64,000 nt of DNA from the NCBI GenBank assembly GCA_905178155.1, contig CAJINV010000002.1, positions 3,169,515 through 3,233,514 on the forward strand, in the 5' to 3' direction. The notes under the pieces are model-generated. The model was not told where the DNA came from and searched no databases. It saw only the letters and a list, made by a program, of their open reading frames with translations. Below, piece by piece: positions 51,101-58,838 of this stretch; position 1 is the stretch's first letter; the number at the start of each line of letters is the position of its first letter. Source of the stretch: Amoebophrya sp. A120 (Eukaryota; Sar; Dinophyceae; Syndiniales; Amoebophryaceae). Position numbers and translations under genes: made by a program.

Positions 51101-52099
51101 CTCGAATTTTACTGCGGAAAGAACTGCATGGAGTACGAATGGGCAATGACGTGCGGCAACTGTAGATGCAAGTGTAGAAGTTCTTCTTCTTCTCCTTCGG
51201 ATGAAGACGCCGATGATCAGACCCTCGCTGCAAAAACAGAAAAAAACGTCCTCCAGGAGAAGATGAAGAGGAACGAAAAGCTGAACGGCGACATGCGGAA
51301 GTGGCGGAAAAAAGTGGTGATTGAGAAACTATGCATTGCAAAAGCATCGTACTTCTACCTTCTAGTATAAATTGCATTTACAAATCGACTCAGCATTACA
51401 AATTAAAATTGTAATGTGGATCCGCCTTGAGAAAAAGATTTGTAATGCGTAAAATCGATAATTGGTACAAGTGCGATACTTTTTGCACTGCATAAAAACG
51501 GAAAAACGTGTATTTGGAAATCATCAAGGAGCTGCTCCTATCAACTGCAAATATGTCTGGGTCTGGAAGATTGCGAGATTTGTCATGCTTGTTTGGCATG
51601 ACTGAAGAATTTGTGATGCGTGTCCAAGAAGAAACTCTTTTGTTTGTCATGCAAAAGCGCAGCTTGTCACGCGGAAAGCGCAACACTAAGCAGCGCAGAC
51701 ACTTCTCATGCTTGGCTGTGCATTGCAGAGCATTCACTTATTCTTGATCCAGCATTACAAGTTCTTTCCAGACCCAGACATATTTGCAATCCATAGCTCC
51801 ACGGCCCGCGAAGTGAGGATTTGGATCTGAAGTTGCATCTAGATCACTCCCAGTTCTTCCCGCTGAAGAACGGCCACACGCTGCGCGAGTTTTTGGTGTC
51901 GGATTTGGTACGGAAAAATTATCCGGAATTGTGGGAAGTAGTGAAAGATGCTGTGGAGAGAACGATTGGGACTACAGGCAGTACAACTTTTGCGGAAGGG
52001 AAGCGGAACGAAGTTTTGGGAAAGAAGAAGGAAGATAACTCCCAAGATCATTCCAAGAGAGCACCTGTGAGTGTGGACGACATTCTGGTGGATATGTAG
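42101..52099 (+). CDS. Unknown acidic 1593-residue protein, 14 exons
   Basis: Exons: 42101-42437, 42600-43814, 44075-44243, 44537-44595, 44746-44776, 47234-47366, 47634-47693, 47851-48518, 49025-49068, 49224-50615, 50814-50890, 51071-51329, 51500-51538, 51801-52099. They sum to 4782 nt, exactly 1594 codons with the stop, and stay open throughout. The protein alternates structured segments (RVFRFRDVGGNIFSVF; ALWRLRFLLACAAGTL; a Trp-rich helical part FHWFTARTIAEHHLFNLAVA; a Cys cluster TCGNCRCKC near residue 1400) with acidic or Ser-rich linkers (DSDVDKDSSDEDEKE). No family was recognised; the all-helical segments could be repeats of a scaffold. Several exons are very small (31, 39, 44 nt), bounded by introners of different families. 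Confidence 0.72.
42438..42594. mobile_element. Introner family A
   Basis: 157 bp, ends TATCCTGTGCAAAACTATCG and CTTTTGCAGTTCATA. Flanking repeat TTTGG (42433-42437, 42595-42599). Confidence 0.9.
43815..44069. mobile_element. Introner family B
   Basis: 255 bp, ends TATCAAATGCAAAAATGTCT and CACTTTTGCATTTGATA. Flanking repeat ACCCA (43810-43814, 44070-44074). Interior resembles the copy at 51539-51795 (a B subfamily). Confidence 0.9.
44244..44531. mobile_element. Introner family D
   Basis: 288 bp, left TATCCTGTGTAAAAACGTCC, right GGACGTTTTTCCACAGGATA. Flanks CGACC and CGGCC (44239-44243, 44532-44536). Confidence 0.87.
44596..44740. mobile_element. Introner family A
   Basis: 145 bp, ends TATGAACTGCAAAAG and CTTTTGCACAGGATA. 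Flanking repeat CGAGT (44591-44595, 44741-44745). Confidence 0.9.
44905..45215. repeat. ACACACCCC minisatellite
   Basis: Short units such as ACATACCCCAGACACACCCC repeat across about 45012-45200, later units carrying GGCAGACTTTCGG. A complementary copy (GTATGTTCGGGGGTGTGTCA) near 44919-44940 makes a large hairpin possible. Confidence 0.8.
45240..46960. repeat. ~95-bp GC satellite,  ~18 copies
   Basis: Tandem units of about 93-104 bp beginning GGCCAAGGGGCGAAAGCCCT (starts near 45259, 45361, 45457, 45552, 45646, 45738, 45842, 45936, 46023, 46120 and on to about 46876). Each unit contains an inverted repeat from CCTAGGCCAGCGCGGGGAC to its complement ending GGCCTAGG. Open frames on both strands across it are repeat artefacts. 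Confidence 0.88.
47367..47628. mobile_element. Introner family B
   Basis: 262 bp, left TATCAAGTGTAAAAATGTCT, right CACTTTTGCATTTGATA. Flanking repeat TGATT (47362-47366, 47629-47633). Interior close to the copy at 23386-23649. Confidence 0.9.
47694..47845. mobile_element. Introner family A
   Basis: 152 bp, ends TATCCCGTGCAAAAG and CTTTTGCAGTTCATA. Flanking repeat ACCTG (47689-47693, 47846-47850). Confidence 0.9.
48519..49019 (-). mobile_element. Introner family B, reversed, with insert
   Basis: 501 bp. Its interior matches the reverse complement of the B copy at 53511-53773 (for example TGATGTCTGTGATGCATGCC). Flanks GGTCT and GGGCT (48514-48518, 49020-49024). Removal gives SLGLILDVKEQT in frame. 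About 229 bp (48586-48814) is a foreign insert between CATGAACCC and CATGACTCC. Confidence 0.8.
49069..49218. mobile_element. Introner family A
   Basis: 150 bp, ends TATGCACTGCAAAAG and CTTTTGCACAGGATA. Flanks TTCGT and TTCAT (49064-49068, 49219-49223). Confidence 0.88.
50616..50808. mobile_element. Introner family A, diverged
   Basis: 193 bp, left TATGACTTGCAAAACTATCG, right CGATACCTTTGCAATGCATA. Flanks GCTAA and GTTGA (50611-50615, 50809-50813) match poorly, suggesting age. Removal of element plus right flank still restores the frame. Confidence 0.75.
50891..51065. mobile_element. Introner family A
   Basis: 175 bp, ends TATGATTTGCAAAAGTATCG and CGATACTTTTGTAATCCATA. Flanking repeat ACCCG (50886-50890, 51066-51070). 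Confidence 0.88.
51330..51494. mobile_element. Introner family A
   Basis: 165 bp, ends TATGCATTGCAAAAGCATCG and ACTTTTTGCACTGCATA. Flanks GAAAC and AAAAC (51325-51329, 51495-51499). Confidence 0.87.
51539..51795. mobile_element. Introner family B
   Basis: 257 bp, left TATCAACTGCAAATATGTCT, right GACATATTTGCAATCCATA. Flanking repeat GCTCC (51534-51538, 51796-51800). Confidence 0.9.
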
Positions 52100-53464
52100 G
52101 TCCTATTCGTGATAAAGATGACTGGTTTTCGTTTTACACGTTTCTTGTCTAATGTCATGCTTGTCGCAGTAAAGTAGAAATAGAAAGTTGTTGTGAGCTC
52201 CTCGTGTTTCTTTTTGTAAATTTACATTTGACGTCAAATTTTAAGAAGCGGATCATGATACTCTTCTAGTATTCCCGCTCGCAATCTAGAAAGAGAACTC
52301 GTTGGCTACACTACTAGTAGGTACTACCGTTTGAAAAAAATTAGGAATGTCCACGGTTAGAGCAGCTGCTTTCAGCTTATCCTGTGGTTTTCACACTCAA
52401 GCTGCTTGTTTATTTCCTAGAATCCACCTTCGGAAAAAAGAAAAACGAAATTGATTTACTGTGCCATGTTGAAAGCACCGATTTTTTTGGCAGACCGTGA
52501 GCTTCTATCGACGAACTTTCTTCCGTGTCGGGGTCATTTTTCTCATGTCTCTCGGACACCTATTCAACGTTCCTAGAACTTTTCGTGAAGAACTTTTCGT
52601 GAAGAACTTTTGCAGTCTTTCTTACAACTGCGCCATTCTACTTTACAACAATTTCATCTTCAGACAGTGTTAATATCCAAGAAGAAGAAAGAAACTTTCA
52701 GATGAAGCAGATATATACGAACAACGACGAACAGTTTTCGCTTTGGGTTTTCTCTTTATCCTCTTTCGTGCGAGCTTTTCACAGACAACGGCAACGGGAC
52801 GAAAATTTTTTACGATTTATCAAAAATACGAATACCGCGGCTTTTCGTGCAGCTGATGCTGACGCCACATGTCAGGCAGACAAGAGCAAGAGGTCGTATC
52901 CTATACAACAACGACGATGAATGAACTTTCAATTTGTTAAATGATGAACCCGAAAAATCGCAGAGAAAAGTATCATGGTAAAAGTCGAACGGTAGGCGTA
53001 GGGGCTAAGGCTACCGCTACGCGCTGCTTTCTTTGTCGTCGTGTCTGTTGTTGAGGTCGTTTGTGCAGCGACATGTAGCTCCGCCGTGTTTCGCTGCTGT
53101 TACAGCTTCAGCTACAGTAGAAGAGCAAAGCCATGAGATGAACAACGCCACAAAATATAGAACGAGAGGGAAGTAGTTGATGAAGATGCTTTTTGTGTCT
53201 TCAGCGAGCCAGCAGCACTACGCGCTCCAGACCGCGATGAAGCCGAGATATTCAGAAACGCAATAATAGAGATGATAGTCAGAAAAATTAGAACAACATA
53301 AAGTGTAGCGTACTCGTCATATTGATATTGATGAAGACAAGCGTTGTGATTGTAGCTGCTCGAGCTGAATCTTCGTACCGCGGCTTTTACGCCACATAAA
53401 ATCATGCTACAACTTTAGAACAACTTCCACTTCCAGCAAAAGAACCAACAAGCAAGCAAAAGCC
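52100..53464. other. Intergenic, nothing recognised
   Basis: 1.4 kb spacer. Repeated AACTTTTCGTGAAG near 52576-52605 is a short tandem duplication. No supported gene on either strand. Confidence 0.5.
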
Positions 53465-56400
53465 ATGTTGTGCGAGTGGGGCGTCCCGGTGGACAAGAAG
53501 CGCAAAAAGATATCAAATGCAAAAATGTCTGGGTCTGGAAGGTTCTACACTTGTAATGCTGTCTCTGGATACTGAAAAAATTTGTATTGCATTACCAGCA
53601 AGAGAACTCCAGTTTGTGCTACGCGGAGAGGACATTTCTCATGCGGCAGAGGCATCACAAAATCCTCTAAAAATCTGTGACGCTAGGGCATGCATCACAG
53701 ACATCATGGGTCATTCAAAATATGCATGACAAACCTGGTAATCTTCCAGACCCAGACACTTTTGTATTTGATAAAAGAAGCCGAAGTTCAAACGGCGCGA
53801 CACGACCGCGAGCACTGCGTCAAAGACCAGCATATGGATTGCAAATATGTCTGGGTCTGGAAACTTGTAATGCTAAAAGTGAATAATAGACGTGCCGCAA
53901 TACGCAGCTATGCATCACAAATTTTGTGGCTGCCATGTCTTGTGCATGGCAAACTGCCTCTTTGCGTGACAGTTACGATGGCTCTTTCGTACCTATGCAA
54001 CACAGATTTTCTAGTCATGCCAGACAAGCATGACAAACTTGCATCCTTCCAGACCCAGACATTTTTGCATTTCATACAGCACGGTGGTGAGCAAGAAGAG
54101 CCGGAAGGCGACTGAAAGCATCGGTAATTATGCCGCGGCCGACGGAGGTACTACGAGTGCTGCAACTGTTGTGCCCGAGGCTGGAGAGCAGGCTCCACGA
54201 CCTTCTCAGCCAGACGGCGAACAACAAACTGGATCTTCAGGTCGTGGGCCTGTCGACGTCGAGCAGGGGCCGTCACTAACCCCCGAGACAGCAGCGGCAC
54301 GAGGAAAGCAGTCCGTCAGCACTGACGAGGCCGGAAATCATGCAAATGCGGACGCTAGGACCACCGCCTGCCCCAGCACCACTACAACCGTGCAGGAGCC
54401 GGAGTCCGGGTCGAAATTGTCAGCTTCGTCGAGTTTCAACACCTTGTATAACAACACGTCGCTCGTCATTCCGGAAGAGGAGGAGGTGGAACCAGTACCA
54501 CTATCGCGACAAGCGGTCCAGCACCAGTGTGCTAGTACAGAAGAAGAGGCACAAAGGCAGCAAATGCAAATTGCAGGCGAAAATATAATAGAGGCCAACG
54601 ACCCGACGACTCTTCCACCAGTGGGGATAATTGTCGGCAACCTTCCCGCAACAGCATCATCATCTTCCTCCTCCTCTGCCAGCTCCACAGCTTCTTCTCC
54701 CATCACCGCTATCCAACACGAGAGCGGGCTGCGATTTTGCGAGGTCGATGCGAAAAGGCAGCGGCAGAGGATTCCTTTTCAACATGCAGCGAAAACAAAT
54801 TCGAACTTTATTTCCGATGTTAACAAAAGTAGTATCGGAGGGCTGGATAACGATAATTGGAATAGTGGTTGTGCTGCAACCAAGGGCGCAGCTCCTGTGA
54901 CGAGCGGTGGCAGAAGTGCAGCATCTTCTCGGTCTGCTTCTGCATGCTGCAGGAATAAAAATTCGCAGGACACCATAATCCTCGCCGGAAGTAGTAGTTC
55001 TTCGGACGATGAAGTCCAAAAAAGTTTGGAGATTTTGCGAAACCTGAAATCTGCACTGGATCACGACATACAGCAACAAGATCATGCAGTTCTTCACGAC
55101 CAGCAACTACAACGCGGCGAGTCGTCGTCCTTCACCTCTTATGCTGTGCAAAAGTATCGTACTCGTAGTGATTGCGTTTATGCATCACAAATTTCTTTCC
55201 CAAGGTAGATCTGCATTACAAATCTATTTGTAATGCTGGGCTAATTTGTAATGCGATTTATACTAGAAGTACGATGCTTTTGCATTGCATACCTCTCGCG
55301 AGGAGAACGAGATGAGCAACGACATCCTCAGTGCTTCCTCGGTTTCCCCCAGTCCCTCTGTCGACTTCGATTTTCTGGAGGTCGCTAATATAAATTTGAT
55401 CCAGAACTACAACGAAGATGACGGCGAGTTATTTTCAGCCGGCTCGTCTAGTAGTAGACCACCGCCTGCGATGTCGATGAAAGCGAGGTTTGAAGGAAAT
55501 TTGGAGCTCCTGATATGAAATGCAAAAGACTCGTACTAGTAGAAATCGCATGACAAAGTTCCTCAGCATGAGAAATGAAAATTGTAATGCGGTTTTGAGA
55601 AAGAAATTCAAACTTGTAATCGTATGACTGCGATTACTACGAGTGCGATACTTTTGCACTGAATACCGGAACGGGTTTGATGACGAATTTATCGTGGAGA
55701 ATTTCGAACCATCAGCTACTGTAGCGGATGGGTTGATGAAAAATGTGGAGATTTATTCTCATGCAAAATCAACAAAAACCGCAACTGGTTCAACATCTGT
55801 GGCTTCTTCCTCGTCCTCTAGCACTTCTGCTGCGAACTCTGCGACGAGCAGCACGACCGTGTCGCCACTCGAAGAGAGTGCTCCGCCTTCTGGTTCTTCT
55901 GTGTCTACTAGTGTGGTTCCATCGGTAGAACAAGTGCCATCTTCATCTTCAAGTTCCTCTTCCTCCGTCTCCAAAGCGACCTTTATCCGCAAAAAAAAAC
56001 CTCCATCCCCATCCAATTTGTCATGCAAAACATGCATCAAGTCCGGTGCTTCTCATCCAAGAAACGGATGATGATATTCACGGTTTTTTTTTCTGTGGAT
56101 ACCATCCCCCTTCGTCGCACTGCTGGATGAACACCAGCAGGAGCGAGACCGCGCGCCCTCCATCGAAGAAGTGACCAGTGACGCGGATAAGGATGTTACA
56201 AACCGGGTCGAGAAGTCGGATGAACATCTGCTGGCCGCGATCGCGGACAGTCTGGCGAAAGACGTGGCGGAGCACGGGGTCAGGGAGGAAGTGGAGTCTT
56301 TGTACTGTTCTACGGTATCCTGAGAAAAAAGTGTTACAGTTACACACTCTGATGGAAGTAGACAAGCAGTACAGACAACCTCTGTCATGCAGGAAATGCT

Positions 56401-57294
56401 TGGCAGCCTCATTTCATTCGTGTTTTCCCTATATAGTCTGCGCATCACAGGTTTTCGTTTCAATGTCGAGCAACTTTGTGATGCAGAAACTCCAATAAGT
56501 GTTTAACTGTAACACTTTTTTCCTGTGATATACGGATCAGAACGAAGACTATCAGCAGTTGAATACCGATCTCCTTTTCGACGAAGGGGCCGCTGGGAGT
56601 GGTAATTCTAATTTTTATCCGGAAGCAGCACCATCTACTTCCCGCACGGAGGACACAAAGAAACGAAATCAGAGGGAACATGTCAATCTGTCAGAAGGTC
56701 GTGGGAACAAGTATGGCGTTCTCAAACGTTACATTCTCAACTGTTACATGATTTGTCATGCAAAATGACCATGACCCGCCAGACGATGAAGCTGCTGCGC
56801 ATGACAAATTCTCGGAGGGCTAAACACCACTATAATCCGCACGAAACCTGTAATGCAAGACGCGCAAGGTTCTCCCTCTCATCTGTGCTAGTCTTGCATT
56901 ACAAATTTATGTAACAGTTGAGAATGTAACAGTTGAGAACGCCATAACAAGAACCCGGGGGCCAGACCAGCAGGGACAAGAAAAAGTCGTATATAACCTG
57001 CTCAGGTGTTACAATCTCAAACGTTACAATAGAATCTGAAATTTGTCTTGCATGACTAACATGACAGACTCGGACAGCGTTCCACTTTTTGCAATACAAA
57101 TTTCGCCAGATTGTAGTGCGGATTGGGACTCCAGAACTTGTCATGCGCAATCCTGTGGGAGTAGGGTAGATCATGCACGTCTTGCAACACAAATTCCAGA
57201 TTCTATTGTAACGTTTGAGATTGTAACACCTGAGCGGGTTATATCGTAGCAGTAGAAGTTCCAGGCCGTGGTACCTCCCCAGTACGCACTTGCA
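53465..57294 (+). CDS. Unknown acidic/Ser-rich protein, 5' nine exons
   Basis: Exons 53465-53510, 53779-53832, 54082-55139, 55297-55513, 55671-55983, 56107-56315, 56536-56711, 56952-56991 and 57249-57294; about 720 residues before the model is lost in a broken introner. The start MLCEWGVPVDKKRKK plus KPKFKRRDTT gives a highly basic N-terminus that could be a nuclear localisation signal. The remainder is Ser/Thr/Glu-rich and probably disordered, with short ordered parts (VDFDFLEVANINLIQNY; EHLLAAIADSLAKDVAEH) and a Cys-containing CCRNKN. No family recognised. All junctions follow the introner rule and keep the frame. The 3' end would lie beyond the large insertion starting near 57338, or the gene is disrupted. 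Confidence 0.62.
53511..53773 (+). mobile_element. Introner family B
   Basis: 263 bp, ends TATCAAATGCAAAAATGTCT and CACTTTTGTATTTGATA. Flanking repeat AAAGA (53506-53510, 53774-53778). Used here as the reference orientation. Confidence 0.9.
53833..54076. mobile_element. Introner family B
   Basis: 244 bp, left TATGGATTGCAAATATGTCT, right GACATTTTTGCATTTCATA. Flanking repeat CAGCA (53828-53832, 54077-54081). Only 54 bp of exon separates it from the previous B copy. Confidence 0.9.
55140..55291. mobile_element. Introner family A
   Basis: 152 bp, ends TATGCTGTGCAAAAG and CTTTTGCATTGCATA. Flanking repeat CCTCT (55135-55139, 55292-55296). Confidence 0.9.
55514..55665. mobile_element. Introner family A
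   Basis: 152 bp, ends TATGAAATGCAAAAG and CTTTTGCACTGAATA. Flanks CCTGA and CCGGA (55509-55513, 55666-55670). Confidence 0.87.
55984..56101. mobile_element. Introner family I, smallest
   Basis: 118 bp, left TATCCGCAAAAAAAAACC, right GGTTTTTTTTCTGTGGATA. Flanks ACCTT and CCATC do not match well, but removing element plus five bases restores the frame (ATFPFVALLDE). Confidence 0.72.
56316..56530. mobile_element. Introner family J
   Basis: 215 bp, left TATCCTGAGAAAAAAGTGTT, right AACACTTTTTTCCTGTGATA. Flanking repeat TACGG (56311-56315, 56531-56535). Confidence 0.87.
56712..56946. mobile_element. Introner family C
   Basis: 235 bp, left TATGGCGTTCTCAAACGTTA, right AACAGTTGAGAACGCCATA. Flanking repeat ACAAG (56707-56711, 56947-56951). 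Confidence 0.9.
56992..57243. mobile_element. Introner family K
   Basis: 252 bp with terminal repeats of about 45 bp and one or two mismatches (left TATAACCTGCTCAGGTGTTA). Flanking repeat TCGTA (56987-56991, 57244-57248). Its inner part CTCAAACGTTACA is shared with family C ends. Confidence 0.9.
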
Positions 57295-57337
57295 TATCCT
57301 GTGCAAAAGTATCGTACTCGGATTGCAATCATGCATG
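57295..57337. mobile_element. Introner family A, left fragment only
   Basis: Left A end TATCCTGTGCAAAAGTATCG after flank TTGCA (57290-57294). A homology stops near 57337; no matching right end with TTGCA is found before the window ends, so a large insertion probably splits it. Confidence 0.75.
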
Positions 57338-58433
57338 CACCCAGATGAATTGTCGTATAAGATGAATTGTAACAAAATACGTATCTGCTATCCAGCGAAG
57401 CTTGCAGCGTATCGTATTACGCAGCAGAGAAAAGCGAAAGCGAACACCAGCCGAGCCAAATTCGACAAAAGCAAAAAAGCAACCCTTGCAACATATTTTC
57501 CCAAAAATGAATTGCAAAAAGCATCACCCCGCTGTTGTAAAAATCGATGCAATTCAGCGTGAAAAGACAAAGCAGCTCAGCTTGCCGCTTCTGTGATATA
57601 GCTGCGCTGCGAAATAGAATAAGACGAGCAAGCGGAAAAAAAATGCAGCAAAATAGCGACAGGAAAGCGAGCGCGATCTACTTCTATTGCCTCAGCTGCA
57701 GCTTCTGTGACAAAATTGACGCACTGAGAAACGCGATCAAAAAAACAATCGCTCTTTAGATTGTGAAAATGTAGGGAATGAGAACGAGAAAGCCAAAGCT
57801 AACATAGGGAAAACAAAAATACACAGAACGAGTCCCACATTAGCAAATAAAGCCTACAAAACTTAACTTGCACAAACACAAAACGCAGGGACGTATCAAA
57901 TTAGCAACGCGAGTTTTGTATGAGAACAAAACGAGCGAAGGAGAACTTGCAGGCGAAGTGCAGCGTCGGGGCAAGTTGGTGAAAGCGTTAGCCGTCAATC
58001 AACATGCGGGGTGCGCTGTACTTCGTACGGAAATGGAAACAGTTTGCAGAAACAGAAGACAGCAGAATAGTGTAAAAATTGCATGTAAAATTCAAGAAGA
58101 AGCGCATAGTGTACAAGTGGAGTGCAGCAACAGAGCGCGTTGGTCGAAGCGACAGCCTCAAATCAACTCGCGTCGTGCGCTGCGCTCCTAGTTTTAATAG
58201 TTATAGCTGATAACAGTTCAAGTCCGACACAAGAAGAGATACGAGAAAAGACGAGAAGAACGACTGATAAAAGTAGCACAACGCATGTTGTTTTTCACGA
58301 GAAATTACACATGCGAAAAAAAACAAAACGAGTAAAAGGAACGCAGCGCATCTTCTAGCGCAAGAAATAACAGGCCAAGAAGCTAAGCAAAAACGGAAAA
58401 CCGACGCCGCGGCGCTTTTCGCGTGCCCCCTCT
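57338..58433. other. AT-rich flank of the large insertion
   Basis: No gene recognised. A-rich sequence with many short GCGAAAGCG/AGCAAA-type words. It may be the 3' non-coding end of the element encoded on the - strand. Confidence 0.45.
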
Positions 58434-58838
58434 TCAGGGCTCGGGATTCTTGAACGCAGACAGAGACCGGCGCCCCTCCGAGGCGGAGGACGTCGAGGCC
58501 ATGCGGTGCAGTTCCTGAAGCTCCGGCGGGGCGCGCGGCTCGATCGAAGTCGTGCGCCACGTTGCCGGCATGCGCAGAAACTGGCCGCCTTGAAAATTTC
58601 GCGTGAGCGCCAAAGGAATGAAAACGACGCAAGGGCACCGCTGAGCACGCCACCACGCCATTGGTGCAGCCTCATAAATTCGCCAAACGATGCTGACACC
58701 AGTAACGCCCTCAATGCGGATCCGAATTCCGCGCGTCGCCCCCTCGACACGGGTGACCGAACCCCGGATGTTCGTGGGAACTTGTTTCGGGCCGGCAGTT
58801 TCCAGCTCGGCGACGTCGACGTAGGCTTTCGTTTGCCC
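58434..58838 (-). CDS. Extension downstream of integrase frame
   Basis: After the TAA ending the integrase frame (58839-58841), the same frame is open again for about 134 codons to a stop at 58434. It contains YVDVAELETAGPKQVPTNI and RIRIEGVTGVSIVWRIYE, protein-like beta-rich sequence. It may be a C-terminal domain cut off by a nonsense change, or a separate product. No family recognised. Confidence 0.4.
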   Translation of the reverse strand, partial: GQTKAYVDVAELETAGPKQVPTNIRGSVTRVEGATRGIRIRIEGVTGVSIVWRIYEAAPMAWWRAQRCPCVVFIPLALTRNFQGGQFLRMPATWRTTSIEPRAPPELQELHRMASTSSASEGRRSLSAFKNPEP

